The position numbers and the translations under genes were made by a program. Positions 15,692-33,418 of a stretch of DNA of 59,397 nt are shown here, piece after piece (position 1 is the first letter of the stretch; the number at the start of each line of letters is the position of its first letter). The stretch comes from Pseudomonadota bacterium. GTDB lineage: Bacteria; Pseudomonadota; Alphaproteobacteria; Acetobacterales; Acetobacteraceae. The stretch is from contig JAKADX010000023.1 of NCBI GenBank assembly GCA_021818505.1, positions 1 through 59,397 of the forward strand. The letters are read 5' to 3'. The notes under the pieces are model-generated. The model was not told where the DNA came from and did no database searches. It saw only the letters and a program-made list of their open reading frames with translations.

Positions 15692-18600
15692 GTGATCTCG
15701 AAATTCTTCATCGACCGGCCTGTGCTCGCCAATGTCCTGGCGATCCTGTTCGTGCTGATCGGGGCAGTCGCGCTGTCCGCGCTGCCGGTGGCGCAGTACC
15801 CCAATGTGGTGCCGCCGACGGTCCAGGTGACCACGCGCTATCCGGGCGCGTCTGCCGAGACGCTGATGAACACTGTGGCACTGCCGATCGAACAGGCGGT
15901 GAATGGCGTCGATCGTATGATCTACATGCAGTCCACCAGCACCTCGGATGGCGCCTATACGCTGACGGTCACGTTCCAGATCGGAACGGATCTGAATTTC
16001 GCGCAGGTGCTGGTGCAGAACCGCGTGTCCAGCGCACTCGCGCAACTGCCGCAGGCGGTGCAGGCGCAGGGTGTCACGGTGCAGCAGAAATCCACCGCGA
16101 TCCTGCAGATCGTCACGCTGACATCGCCCCATCGCACCTATGACAGCCTCTTCCTCAGCAACTACGCAACCCTCAACCTGCTGAACGAACTGTCGCGCAT
16201 TCCTGGCGTCGGCAACGTCAATGTGTTCGGGGTGGGCCAGTATGCCATGCGCGTCTGGCTCGATCCGCAGTTGTTGTACCGGCGCGGTCTGACGCCGCAG
16301 GACGTCGTCCAGGCGATTCAGCAGCAGAGCCAGCAGGTCGCCGGCGGACAGATCGGCGCACCGCCGGCGCCGGGCGGGCAGGACTTCCAGTACACCGTGA
16401 ACGTCGCCGGCCGCCTCGCCGACCCGGCGGAGTTCGGCGCGATCGTTGTGAAGTCGGCGGCCGGCGCGGTGACGCGGCTGTCTGAGGTGGCGCGGGTCGA
16501 ACTGGGTGCGCAGACCTATTCGCAGGTGTTCCGCGTCGATGGCGCGCCAGCGGCGGGGCTCGCGATCTTCCTTACGCCGGATGCCAACGCCTTGCAGGTG
16601 GCCACCCTGGTGCGCGCCCGAATGCAGGCTCTGGCACGTGGCTTCCCGAATGATATCGCCTATGCGGTGCCGTTCGACACGACCAAGTTCGTCACGGCGT
16701 CAATCAATGAAGTGTACCGCACGCTGATCGAGGCGGCGGTGCTGGTGCTGCTGGTCATCCTGTTCTTTTTGCAGGACTGGCGCGCCACGCTGGTGCCGGC
16801 GACCACCGTGCCGGTGACCATCATCGGCGCCTTCGCCGTGATGGCGGCGCTCGGCTTCACGGTCAATCTCTCGACGCTGTTCGCGATCGTGCTGGCGATC
16901 GGCATCGTCGTCGATGACGCGATCGTGGTGGTCGAGGGCGCCGCGCATCACATCGAGCGCGGTCTGTCGGCGCACGACGCCGCGGTGAAGGCGATGGACG
17001 AGCTGTTCGGCCCGATCATCGGCATCACGCTGGTGCTGATGGCGGTGTTCATCCCCGCCGCCTTCCTGCCCGGCCTGACGGGACGCATGTATGCGCAGTT
17101 CGCGCTGGTGATCGCGGCCACCGCCCTGATCAGCGCCATCAATGCCGCCACGCTGAAGCCGACGCAGTGCGCGCTGTGGCTGCGCCCGCCGCGTCCGCCG
17201 GAGCAGCGCAACATCGCCTTCCGCGGCTTCAACCGTGTCTATCTGCCGATCGAGCGCGCCTATGCGCGCCTGATCGGGCGCATGACACGCCATGCAATCC
17301 CGCTGGTCGCATTCGCGCTGGTGCTGGTCGGCGTCGCGTTCTGGGGGCTGGCGCGCCTGCCTACGGCGTTCATCCCGACCGAGGACCAGGGCTATGTCGT
17401 GGTGGCGCTGCAACTGCCCGACGGCGCTTCGCTGGAGCGCACGCAGACGGCGCTGTCGCGCGTGAGTACCATCGCTCGCGCCGTTCCCGGCGTCGATCAG
17501 GTGATCGAGATCGCCGGCGTCTCGCCGCTCGACAACAATGCCTCGCTGTCGAGCGCGGCGGCGGCCTATGTCATGCTGAAGGACTGGGGCGAGCGGGCAC
17601 GCGCCAAGGGTGAGGACCTGCGTAGCCTGTATTTTCACCTGCAAAGCGCGCTTGACACGCTGCCCGACGGCAAGGCGCTCGTGATCGTGCCGCCGCCGAT
17701 CCAGGGCATCGGCAACTCCAACGGCTTCACCATGCAGGTCGAGATGCGCGACGGCAATTTCGACTGGCAGAAATTGCAGCGCATCACCGGCACGGTCATC
17801 GCCGATGCTGCCTCCCAGACGGCGCTGCAGCACGTTGCGACCCCATTCCGGGCGGAGGTGCCGCAACTGGCGGTCGATGTGGATCGCACCAAGGCGGAGA
17901 CGCTGCATGTCGCCGTGGGCGACGTGTTCAATGCGCTCGGCGGCTTCATCGGATCGAGCTACGTCAACCAGTTCAACCAGTTCGGACGCACCTTCCAGGT
18001 CTATGTGCAGGCCGACGCGCGCTACCGGCTGCGTGAGCGCGACCTCGACACGCTTTACGTACGCAGCGCGACCGGCAGCATGGTACCGCTCGGCGCTCTG
18101 GTGACGATGCGCCCGGCGGTCGGGCCGGCGCTGGTGACGCTGTACAATCTCTACCCGTCATCGACCGTGATCGGCCTGCCGGCACAGGGTTTCAGCTCGG
18201 GCCAGGCGATCGCGCTGATGGAGCAGATCGCGGCGAGTGTGCTGCCACCCGGCACCGGCTATGACTGGACGGCGATGTCGTACCAGGAGAAGGCGGTCGG
18301 CGGGCAGATCTATCTGGTTTTCGCGCTGGCGCTGGTGCTGGTCTGGCTCTGCCTCGCGGGGCAGTACGAGAGCTGGATCGCGCCGTTCTCGGTGATCCTG
18401 GCGGTGCCGCTGGCGCTGCTCGGTCCGGCCCTGGTGCTGGAGGCGATCGGGCTGCCCAACAATCTCTACACGCAGATCGGCATCGTGCTGCTGATCGCGC
18501 TGTCGGCCAAGAATGCGATCCTGATCGTCGAGGTGGCGCGCGAACGCCGCGCCACCGGGGTACCGATCCTCGCCGCCGCGGTCGCCGCGGCGGAGGCGCG

Positions 18601-18853
18601 GTTCCGCCCGATCGTGATGACGTCCTTCGCCTTCATCCTCGGCGTGACGCCGCTCGTGCTGTCTAGCGGCGCCGGCGCGGCGGCGCGCATCTCGCTGGGG
18701 CTGGCGGTGCTCAGCGGCATGACCGCGTCTACATGCCTGACGGTGCTGTTCGTGCCGTCCTTCTTCGTGCTGATGCAACAGGCCGAAGAACGTCTGGTCG
18801 CGCGACGCCGCCCCGCCGCCGAAGTCATGACGCGCGCCGAGGGGCCGCCGTGA
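15692..18853 (+). CDS. RND multidrug efflux permease (AcrB/MexB, HAE1 family)
   Basis: 1053 residues, typical of HAE1 pumps. The N-terminus (FIDRPVLANVLAILFVLIGA), two large periplasmic loops and the TM4 proton-relay acidic pair (IVLAIGIVVDDAIVVVE) are all visible, as is LSAKNAILIVEVARERRATG near TM10-11. It is a proton-driven exporter of drugs or lipophilic compounds in the inner membrane. The GTG start has a poor ribosome site and probably relies on coupling with the adaptor. No outer-membrane factor gene or local regulator lies in the window next to it. Confidence 0.92.
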   Translation: MISKFFIDRPVLANVLAILFVLIGAVALSALPVAQYPNVVPPTVQVTTRYPGASAETLMNTVALPIEQAVNGVDRMIYMQSTSTSDGAYTLTVTFQIGTDLNFAQVLVQNRVSSALAQLPQAVQAQGVTVQQKSTAILQIVTLTSPHRTYDSLFLSNYATLNLLNELSRIPGVGNVNVFGVGQYAMRVWLDPQLLYRRGLTPQDVVQAIQQQSQQVAGGQIGAPPAPGGQDFQYTVNVAGRLADPAEFGAIVVKSAAGAVTRLSEVARVELGAQTYSQVFRVDGAPAAGLAIFLTPDANALQVATLVRARMQALARGFPNDIAYAVPFDTTKFVTASINEVYRTLIEAAVLVLLVILFFLQDWRATLVPATTVPVTIIGAFAVMAALGFTVNLSTLFAIVLAIGIVVDDAIVVVEGAAHHIERGLSAHDAAVKAMDELFGPIIGITLVLMAVFIPAAFLPGLTGRMYAQFALVIAATALISAINAATLKPTQCALWLRPPRPPEQRNIAFRGFNRVYLPIERAYARLIGRMTRHAIPLVAFALVLVGVAFWGLARLPTAFIPTEDQGYVVVALQLPDGASLERTQTALSRVSTIARAVPGVDQVIEIAGVSPLDNNASLSSAAAAYVMLKDWGERARAKGEDLRSLYFHLQSALDTLPDGKALVIVPPPIQGIGNSNGFTMQVEMRDGNFDWQKLQRITGTVIADAASQTALQHVATPFRAEVPQLAVDVDRTKAETLHVAVGDVFNALGGFIGSSYVNQFNQFGRTFQVYVQADARYRLRERDLDTLYVRSATGSMVPLGALVTMRPAVGPALVTLYNLYPSSTVIGLPAQGFSSGQAIALMEQIAASVLPPGTGYDWTAMSYQEKAVGGQIYLVFALALVLVWLCLAGQYESWIAPFSVILAVPLALLGPALVLEAIGLPNNLYTQIGIVLLIALSAKNAILIVEVARERRATGVPILAAAVAAAEARFRPIVMTSFAFILGVTPLVLSSGAGAAARISLGLAVLSGMTASTCLTVLFVPSFFVLMQQAEERLVARRRPAAEVMTRAEGPP

Positions 18854-18863
18854 AGCGCCGCGC

Positions 18864-19868
18864 TCACGGATCGTCCGGCGCGATCACGTTCTGCGGCCGG
18901 TTGCTGAGCAGCGCCGCCGCCATCGTCTCGGCGGATTTGCGGCGGATGTCGTCCCAGGCCTGCGGCGAGTGGTACGCGACATGCGGCGTCACCACCAGCC
19001 GTCCCTCCAGCCACGGTTCGCGCGCCCGATAGGCCCGCAGCAGCGCCGGCTCCGGCTCCGTCGGCGGCTCGACCGGCAGCACATCGAGGCCCGCGCCGGC
19101 AAGGTGGCCGGAGCGCAGCGCCGCCTCCACCGCATCGAGATCGAGCACCGGGCCGCGCGAGGTGTTGACGACCACGGCATCCGGCGGCAGCAGCGCCAGT
19201 TCGCGCGCACTGATCATGCCGCGCGTCTCGTGCGTCAGCGGCGTGTGCAGCGACAACACATCACTCTGCGCCAGCAACTCCTCCAGTGTGCGCGCGCGGT
19301 CAAGGCCGAGCGCGCGATCGGTGCCGTTGGGCCGGTACGGATCGAAGAACACCACGCGGAAGCCGAGCGCCCGCGCCCGCAGCGCCGCCGCGGTGCCGAT
19401 GCGGCCAAGCCCCACCACGCCGAAGGTCTGCCCGCCGATGCGCCGCACCACCCGGTTCGCGATCGGCACCCATCCGGCGGGCGGCGTGCGGCGTTGCGCG
19501 TCGTGCTGCAGCAGGATGCCGCGCCGCAACGCGAGCGTCATGCCGATCGCATGGTCGGCGATCTCGGTGGTCCCGTAGTCGGGCACGTTGCACACCATGA
19601 TGCCGCGCGCGGCGGCGGCGGCGCGGTCGATGCGGTCATAGCCCACACCCATCCGCACGATCACGCGCAGCCGCGGGAAGCGCGCCAAGTCGGCGGCCGA
19701 GGCCCACAGCCGGAACAGCATCAGCCCATCGGCCGCCGCGCAGTCCTCGTCGGGTAATTCGGCGAGCGTGCGCGGGGCGCGCATCAGGACGCGCACGTCC
19801 GGGCCGAACACCTCGCGTTCGACGCTGTCGTCGGCATACATGCGTTCGCTGTAGAGGACTGTAGTCAT
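18864..19868 (-). CDS. D-2-hydroxyacid dehydrogenase (NAD-binding, CtBP-like)
   Basis: 334 residues. The dinucleotide motif is VVGLGRIGTAAALRA, and the catalytic Arg, Glu and His are in NTSRGPVLD, PVEPPTEPE and VVTPHVAYHS. It would reduce a 2-keto acid or oxidise a D-2-hydroxy acid with NAD(P); the substrate cannot be read from sequence. It is transcribed away from the ThDP enzyme gene, with 52 bp between start codons, which suggests a shared regulatory region and perhaps a shared pathway of 2-keto acids. Confidence 0.85.
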   Translation of the reverse strand: MTTVLYSERMYADDSVEREVFGPDVRVLMRAPRTLAELPDEDCAAADGLMLFRLWASAADLARFPRLRVIVRMGVGYDRIDRAAAAARGIMVCNVPDYGTTEIADHAIGMTLALRRGILLQHDAQRRTPPAGWVPIANRVVRRIGGQTFGVVGLGRIGTAAALRARALGFRVVFFDPYRPNGTDRALGLDRARTLEELLAQSDVLSLHTPLTHETRGMISARELALLPPDAVVVNTSRGPVLDLDAVEAALRSGHLAGAGLDVLPVEPPTEPEPALLRAYRAREPWLEGRLVVTPHVAYHSPQAWDDIRRKSAETMAAALLSNRPQNVIAPDDP

Positions 19869-19920
19869 CGCGGCTCCTGCGGGCTATGGCGGGGCGGGCT
19901 GGGCGGAACGGGTGGTCGGG

Positions 19921-21456
19921 ATGAACGGTGCAGAGAGCCTGGTGCGGACGCTGCTCGGGTCGGGGGTGGATACCTGTTTCGCCAATCCCGGCACCAGTGA
20001 GATGCACTTTGTCGCCGCGCTCGATCGCATCCCAGGGATGCGCTGTGTGCTGGGCCTGTTCGAGGGCGTGGTCACGGGCGCGGCCGATGGCTATGCGCGG
20101 ATGACCGGCAGGCCGGCGGCGACGCTGATGCATTGCGGCCCGGGTCTGGCCAATGGCCTGTCCAACCTGCACAACGCGCGCCGCGCCCGCTCGCCGATCG
20201 TCAACTGCGTGGGCGATCTCGCCACCTATCACCGCCCGCTGGACGCGCCGCTGACCGCCGATACGGAGGGCTGGGCGCGCGGCGTCTCCGCCTGGGTGCG
20301 CACGGCCCGCAGCGCGCGCGAGGTGGGGGCGGATGCCGCCGTCGCCGTGCAGGCCGCTCGCACCAGCCCCGGCCAGATCGCCACCCTGATCCTGCCCTCC
20401 GACACCTGCTGGGACGAGGGCGGCGAGGTTGCACCCGCCCTGCCGGTCCCGGTTGCACCCGAGGTCGCGCCTTTCGTTGTTGATGTTGCACGACGGTTGC
20501 TCCTTGGCGGCGAGCGGGTTGCACTCGTGCTCGGCAGCGCGGCGCTGGGGGAGGGGGCGCTTGCGGATGCGCACCGGATCGCCGCGGCGACCGGGGCGCT
20601 GCTGATCGCGCCTGGGCAGAACGCGCGTATTGCCCGCGGGCGCGGTCGCCATCCGATCGAGCGGATGCCCTACCCGGTGGAGGCCGGGCGGGCGCTGATG
20701 GCCGGGGTGCGCCACGTCATCCTGGTCGGCGCGCCGGCACCGGCGTTCTTCTTCGCTTATCCCGGCAAGCCCGGCCGCCCCTATCCTGAGGATGCGGATG
20801 TCTGTGTACTGGCACGTCCGGAGCAGGACGCGCCCGCGGCTCTGGCCGCTCTCGCCGGGGAACTGGGCGCCCCCGCGGTGCCGCCGCCGGCAACCGAGCG
20901 TCCCGACCCGGCGCGTGGCGTGATCACGCCCGAGAGTTTCGCCCGGTCGCTGGCCGCGCTGCTGCCCGAGCAGGCGGTGGTGGTGGATGAGAGCCTGACC
21001 TTCGGCCGCGCGCTGTTCCCGCCGACGCATTGCGCCGCGCCGCATGACTGGATTCAGTTGACCGGCGGCTCGATCGGCGATGGGTTGCCGTTGGCCACCG
21101 GGGCGGCGATGGGCGCGCCCGGCCGGCGCGTCGTCACGCTGCAGGCCGACGGCTCGGCCCTCTACACCGTGCAGGCGCTGTGGACGCAGGCGCGGGAGCG
21201 GCTGGACGTGACCACCATCATCTTCAACAACCGCCGCTACGCCATCCTGCAGGGCGAACTGATCGCGGTCGGCGCCAATCCGGGGCGCACCGCGCTCGAC
21301 CTGATGGACCTGAGCAACCCGGACCTCGACTGGGTCCGCATCGCCGAAGGGTTCGGCGTGGCGGCGGCGCGGGCCGAGACGATGGAGCGGCTCAACGACC
21401 TGCTCACCCAGTCCTGCGCGCAGCGCGGTCCGTTCCTGATCGATCTGGCGGTATGA
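19921..21456 (+). CDS. Thiamine diphosphate-dependent enzyme, acetolactate synthase large-subunit-like
   Basis: About 511 residues. The catalytic Glu is in LGLFEGVVTGAADGYARM and the ThDP/Mg motif runs from QADGSALYTVQ to TTIIFNN. The sequence NPGTSEMHFVAALDRIPG is typical of IlvB-like and benzoylformate decarboxylase-like enzymes. It is probably a 2-keto acid decarboxylase or carboligase rather than the biosynthetic IlvB, because no small-subunit gene follows and the protein is short for IlvB. ATG 19921 is preferred over GTG 19912. It is divergent from the hydroxyacid dehydrogenase. Confidence 0.8.
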   Translation: MNGAESLVRTLLGSGVDTCFANPGTSEMHFVAALDRIPGMRCVLGLFEGVVTGAADGYARMTGRPAATLMHCGPGLANGLSNLHNARRARSPIVNCVGDLATYHRPLDAPLTADTEGWARGVSAWVRTARSAREVGADAAVAVQAARTSPGQIATLILPSDTCWDEGGEVAPALPVPVAPEVAPFVVDVARRLLLGGERVALVLGSAALGEGALADAHRIAAATGALLIAPGQNARIARGRGRHPIERMPYPVEAGRALMAGVRHVILVGAPAPAFFFAYPGKPGRPYPEDADVCVLARPEQDAPAALAALAGELGAPAVPPPATERPDPARGVITPESFARSLAALLPEQAVVVDESLTFGRALFPPTHCAAPHDWIQLTGGSIGDGLPLATGAAMGAPGRRVVTLQADGSALYTVQALWTQARERLDVTTIIFNNRRYAILQGELIAVGANPGRTALDLMDLSNPDLDWVRIAEGFGVAAARAETMERLNDLLTQSCAQRGPFLIDLAV

Positions 21457-22124
21457 GCGGGATCGGCGAGGAGGAGATCGAACGGCTGGCCAACCGGCTG
21501 GCGATGCTGGTGTCCGACGACGGCGAGGCGGACAACGCCGGACGCGCGGTCGGCGCGCTGGCGCGGCGGCTGGGGCTGACCGGCGGGCAGCTCAAGGCGA
21601 TCTTCATGGCGGGCGCGGATTCGGCGGTGGCGCAGAGTGCCCGGGTGCGGCGGCTGGAGCGCGAGACGGTGCGGCTGCGCGAGCGCCTGGGCGAGGCCGA
21701 GTCAACGGCGGAGATGCTGCAGCGCGAGCGCGACTCGCTGCTGCGTGAGAACGAGGAACTGCAGGCCGAGGTCGCCTCGCTGCGCCAGGGGGGGCGAATG
21801 CGCTGGATCGCCGCTCTCGCCTTCGTGGTCATGCTGGGCGGCGGCGCGGCGCTGGTGGCTTGGGGGCCGAAGCTGCGGCTGGGGGGCGGCGAGGCGGTGG
21901 CGCCGCAACAGGGCGCACCGGTCTGGCGCACCGCCATCGTCCACGACCGCCCGGCGGTGCTGCGCAGCGCGCCGGACACTGGCGCGCCGGCGCTTGCGAC
22001 CCTGGCGCCCGGCACACGGCTGACCGTGCAGCGCCAGCTCTGGCACAACCTGACGCAGTGGGTCGAGGTCGAGCATGACGGGCAGACCGGCTATGTGCTG
22101 AGCACCGAGGTCGATCTGTCCTGA
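21453..22124 (+). CDS. Membrane-anchored coiled-coil protein with C-terminal SH3-like domain
   Basis: 223 residues. Residues 1-60 form a helical domain. Residues ~65-115 are a heptad-like coiled coil (RRLERETVRLRERLGEAEST), followed by one transmembrane segment (WIAALAFVVMLGGGAALVAW). The C-terminal ~75 residues (PAVLRSAPDTGAPALATLAP to WVEVEHDGQTGYVLS) look like a bacterial SH3 domain, a fold that often binds cell wall. The ATG overlaps the ThDP gene stop as ATGA. The function is unknown. Confidence 0.7.
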   Translation: MSGIGEEEIERLANRLAMLVSDDGEADNAGRAVGALARRLGLTGGQLKAIFMAGADSAVAQSARVRRLERETVRLRERLGEAESTAEMLQRERDSLLRENEELQAEVASLRQGGRMRWIAALAFVVMLGGGAALVAWGPKLRLGGGEAVAPQQGAPVWRTAIVHDRPAVLRSAPDTGAPALATLAPGTRLTVQRQLWHNLTQWVEVEHDGQTGYVLSTEVDLS

Positions 22125-22136
22125 GCCGAATCGCGC

Positions 22137-22165
22137 TGGACTCGCGATCACGAATGCTCTAGACG
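22137..22165 (+). promoter_or_regulatory. Weak candidate promoter upstream of rplK
   Basis: TGGACT and TAGACG, 17 bases apart, are the best pair by eye in the 135-bp gap before rplK. Both boxes are imperfect. The gap is the only space for a rplK promoter unless transcription reads through from the preceding gene. Confidence 0.25.
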
Positions 22166-22259
22166 CGCCGCTTCACTCGGAACGCGGGAGACCGGCGCCG
22201 CGGCGTGCGCGCGCATTCGGTCGTATGCACCGCGGTCCCTCGGGCGCAAGGAGCCAGGG

Positions 22260-22694
22260 ATGGCGAAGAAGATCGTCGGCTACATCAAGCTGCAAATCCC
22301 CGCCGGCAAGGCCAACCCCTCGCCGCCGGTCGGCCCGGCGCTCGGTCAGCGCGGGCTGAACATCATGGCGTTCGTCAAGGAATTCAACGCCGTGACGGCG
22401 CAGATGGAGCCGGGGATGCCGGTGCCGGTGGTGATCACCGCCTATGCCGACCGCACCTTCACCTTCATCATGAAGACGCCGCCGAACACGTATTTCCTCA
22501 AGAAAGCGGCGGGGATCGAAAGCGGCTCCACGGCGCCGGGCAAGGGGGCGACGGTCGGGCGCGTGACCACCACGCAGCTGCGCGAGATCGCGGCGCAGAA
22601 GATGAAGGACATGAACGCCAACGACATCGAGGGCGCGGTGAGGATGCTCGCCGGCTCCGCCCGCTCGATGGGCCTGACCGTGGTGGAGGGCTGA
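22260..22694 (+). CDS. rplK: 50S ribosomal protein L11
   Basis: L11 (144 residues) binds 23S rRNA domain II at the GTPase-associated centre and is needed for factor-dependent steps and the stringent response. The N-terminal domain [20 protein letters not shown] and the RNA-binding C-terminal domain ([20 protein letters not shown]) are complete. AAGGAG lies upstream of the ATG. The usual upstream partners secE and nusG are absent; the preceding gene is the SH3-like membrane protein. Confidence 0.97.
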   Translation: MAKKIVGYIKLQIPAGKANPSPPVGPALGQRGLNIMAFVKEFNAVTAQMEPGMPVPVVITAYADRTFTFIMKTPPNTYFLKKAAGIESGSTAPGKGATVGRVTTTQLREIAAQKMKDMNANDIEGAVRMLAGSARSMGLTVVEG

Positions 22695-22697
22695 GCG

Positions 22698-23393
22698 ATG
22701 GCGCACGACAAGCGGCTGAAGCAGGCGCTGGCCCGGGTCGATCGCGGCAAGTCCTACGCGCTGGCCGACGCGGTCGCGCTGGTCAAGCAGAACGCCACCG
22801 CCAAGTTCGACGAAACCATCGAGATCGCGATGAATCTGGGCATCGACCCGCGCCATGCCGACCAGATGGTGCGCGGGCTGGTCAGCCTGCCGAACGGCAC
22901 CGGCAAGACGTTGCGCATCGCCGTGTTCGCGCGCGGCCCGAAGGCCGAGGAGGCGCAGTCCGCCGGCGCGGACGTGGTGGGTGCCGAGGATCTGGCGGAG
23001 AAGGTGCAGGGCGGCGAGATCAATTTTGACCGCTGCATCGCCACCCCGGACATGATGGCGCTGGTCGGGCGGCTCGGCAAAATCCTCGGCCCGCGTGGGC
23101 TGATGCCCAACCCGCGGCTGGGCACGGTCACGATGGACGTGCGCGGCGCCATCCAGGCGGCCAAGGCGGGGCAGGTGGAGTTCCGCGCCGAGAAGGCGGG
23201 CATCGTCCATGCCGGCATCGGCAAGGCGAGCTTCCCGGCCGACAAGCTGCTGGAGAACGCCCGCGCCTTCGCCGACGCCATCATCAAGGCGAAACCCGCG
23301 GGGGCGAAGGGAACCTATGTGCAGAAGGCGGCGCTCAGTTCGACCATGGGGCCCGGCGTGCGGGTCGATGTGGCGAGCCTGACCGCCGCCTGA
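22698..23393 (+). CDS. rplA: 50S ribosomal protein L1
   Basis: L1 (231 residues) forms the mobile stalk at the E site. The conserved segments [20 protein letters not shown] and [14 protein letters not shown] are present, and the length is normal. The start lies 3 bases after the rplK stop, with GGAGGG inside the rplK end. In many bacteria L1 represses the rplK-rplA mRNA by binding near the rplK start; I did not identify such a site here. Confidence 0.97.
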   Translation: MAHDKRLKQALARVDRGKSYALADAVALVKQNATAKFDETIEIAMNLGIDPRHADQMVRGLVSLPNGTGKTLRIAVFARGPKAEEAQSAGADVVGAEDLAEKVQGGEINFDRCIATPDMMALVGRLGKILGPRGLMPNPRLGTVTMDVRGAIQAAKAGQVEFRAEKAGIVHAGIGKASFPADKLLENARAFADAIIKAKPAGAKGTYVQKAALSSTMGPGVRVDVASLTAA

Positions 23394-23714
23394 CGGCGAC
23401 GAGATACGCCGCGCGCCCTTCCTGGGTGCGCGGCGGGCAGGGGGCGGGAGCCCCCGAACCTGTCCGAGACCGCGCGTCGTCCCTTTGGGGACGGTAATGG
23501 GCCACCGGCCCGCGCACGGGAGACGGGGAAGCCAGACGGATTGCCGGCCGCGAGGCCTGGTCCCATGGCGGTTCCGGCTGCGGGGCATCCGCCCCGACTG
23601 GACAGGCGAACCGGGTCCGCTTCGCGCGCCGCCAACAGGCGCGTCGATGCGGCCCAGAGGGCAACCCGGCCGGTCGTGGTCACTCCGCGCCCGGCCATCG
23701 AGTGGAGAGAGGTC
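23394..23714 (+). promoter_or_regulatory. Structured leader of the rplJ-rplL mRNA (L10-leader-like)
   Basis: 321 bp without a gene. It contains a perfect 12-bp hairpin (23407-23418 with 23424-23435), a second hairpin with a GNRA-type loop GGGA (23440-23445 with 23450-23455), and a long-range 7-bp helix CCTGTCC (23459-23465) with GGACAGG (23600-23606), extendable by a G-U pair, enclosing about 134 bases. This is the expected place for an autoregulatory L10(L12)4 binding site. No T-run follows the first hairpin, so it is unlikely to be a full terminator. The match to the known L10 leader has not been tested. Confidence 0.6.
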
Positions 23715-24263
23715 TTGGACCGTACGGAGAAGCGGGAGTTCGTGACCTCGCTCGCTTCGTCGCTTGCGGATACGTCGATCGTGGTGGTGAGCCGCAACAG
23801 CGGGCTTACCGTCGCGGAGGTGACGGAGCTGCGGCGGCGGATGCGGGCGGCGGGTGCGACCTTCAAAGTCGCGAAGAACCGGCTGGCCACCCTCGCCCTG
23901 AACGGGACCCGATTCGAGGGCGTCAAGCCGCTGCTGAAGGGACCGACCGCGCTCGCCTGGGCGCAGGACCCGGTGGCAGTGGCGAAGACCGCCGTCGAGT
24001 TCGCCAGGATCAACGAGAAGTTCGTGGTGCTCGGCGGCGCCATCGGCGGCCAGACGCTGGATGCGGCTGGTGTCAAGGCGCTGTCGGAGCTGCCGTCGCT
24101 GGAGGCGCTGCGCGCGCGGCTGCTGGGGCTGATCCAGGCCCCGGCAACCCGGATCGCGGGCGTGCTGCAGGCGCCGGGCGGACAGCTCGCACGGGTGCTG
24201 GCGGCCTTCGCCCAGAAGGATGGGGCCAAGAAGGAAGGGCCGGGCGAGGCCGAGGCTGCCTGA
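23715..24263 (+). CDS. rplJ: 50S ribosomal protein L10
   Basis: L10 (182 residues with this start) anchors L7/L12 dimers on the ribosome stalk. The start is an unusual TTG at 23715 after AGAGAGG. The protein homologous to L10 begins just there ([20 protein letters not shown]), and no ATG or GTG is placed better. Conserved parts include [16 protein letters not shown] and a C-terminal L12-binding helix ([19 protein letters not shown]). The rare start codon, together with the leader, may limit L10 synthesis relative to L7/L12. Confidence 0.95.
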   Translation: MDRTEKREFVTSLASSLADTSIVVVSRNSGLTVAEVTELRRRMRAAGATFKVAKNRLATLALNGTRFEGVKPLLKGPTALAWAQDPVAVAKTAVEFARINEKFVVLGGAIGGQTLDAAGVKALSELPSLEALRARLLGLIQAPATRIAGVLQAPGGQLARVLAAFAQKDGAKKEGPGEAEAA

Positions 24264-24349
24264 GGGCGGCGCGTGAACGAAAGTGATGGCAGGCCCGCAG
24301 CGCCGGGCTTGCGTGGAACCGACCTGGGACTAGATTAGGGACACAGATC

Positions 24350-24733
24350 ATGGCCGATTTGCAGAAACTGGTCGACGAGCTGTCCAGCCTGACCGTGCTG
24401 GAAGCCGCCGAACTCTCCAAGCTGCTCGAAGACAAGTGGGGCGTCTCCGCCGCCGCTCCGGTTGCGGTTGCTGCTGCGCCGGCCGCCGCCGCCGCCGCGC
24501 CGGCCGCTGCCGCCGAGGAGCAGACCGAGTTCACCGTCATCCTGGCGAAGGCCGGCGACAAGAAGATTAACGTCATCAAGGAAATCCGCACCATCACGGG
24601 CCTGGGGCTGAAGGAAGCCAAGGACCTGGTGGAGGGCGCCCCCAAGACGGTCAAGGAAGGCGTCAACAAGGACGAGGCGGCGAAGATCAAAAAGGTGCTG
24701 GAAGAGCAGGGCGCCAGCGTCGAGGTGAAGTAA
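24350..24733 (+). CDS. rplL: 50S ribosomal protein L7/L12
   Basis: 127 residues. The N-terminal dimerisation helix ([20 protein letters not shown]) is followed by an Ala/Pro-rich hinge with many alanines and the C-terminal factor-binding domain ([20 protein letters not shown]). It recruits and activates translational GTPases. It lies 86 bp after rplJ with no hairpin seen between the genes, so they are one operon. Confidence 0.97.
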   Translation: MADLQKLVDELSSLTVLEAAELSKLLEDKWGVSAAAPVAVAAAPAAAAAAPAAAAEEQTEFTVILAKAGDKKINVIKEIRTITGLGLKEAKDLVEGAPKTVKEGVNKDEAAKIKKVLEEQGASVEVK

Positions 24734-24760
24734 CTGGCAAGCAGAAACCAACCGAGCTTC

Positions 24761-24834
24761 GGCGGCCCCGCGGGGCCGCCTGTTGACCTGAAGCGGGCGG
24801 AAACCCGAGCGGTTTCCGCCCGCAACCCCGTTTT
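24761..24834 (+). terminator. Two hairpins between rplL and rpoB (attenuator)
   Basis: First is a perfect 20-base GC palindrome at 24761-24780. Second is a perfect 13-bp stem (24793-24805 with 24811-24823, loop CGAGC), followed seven bases later by a TTTT tract (24831-24834). They lie in the 248-bp gap before rpoB. By analogy with the partial attenuator between rplL and rpoB in Escherichia coli, they probably reduce rpoBC transcription relative to the ribosomal genes. Confidence 0.65.
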
Positions 24835-24981
24835 CGCGCGGCCAGGCGGCGTGCGGCGGGGCGGCGCGGCGGCGTCACACGGTCCCGACGGGGGTGCGGG
24901 ATCGGGCGGCGAATGCGGCGACCGGGCGGCGAGAGAACGGCATTCCCCCCACGTCCTTTTCCACGGGGCAGCAGGACAGGC

Positions 24982-33397
<8,416 letters not shown>

Positions 33398-33418
33398 CCG
33401 ACGGGCCACGCAGCGGAC

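Noticed and set aside
23407-23435. The 12-bp hairpin after rplA as a transcription terminator
   Set aside because: No T-tract follows and rplJ must be expressed; it is better explained as part of the rplJ leader.
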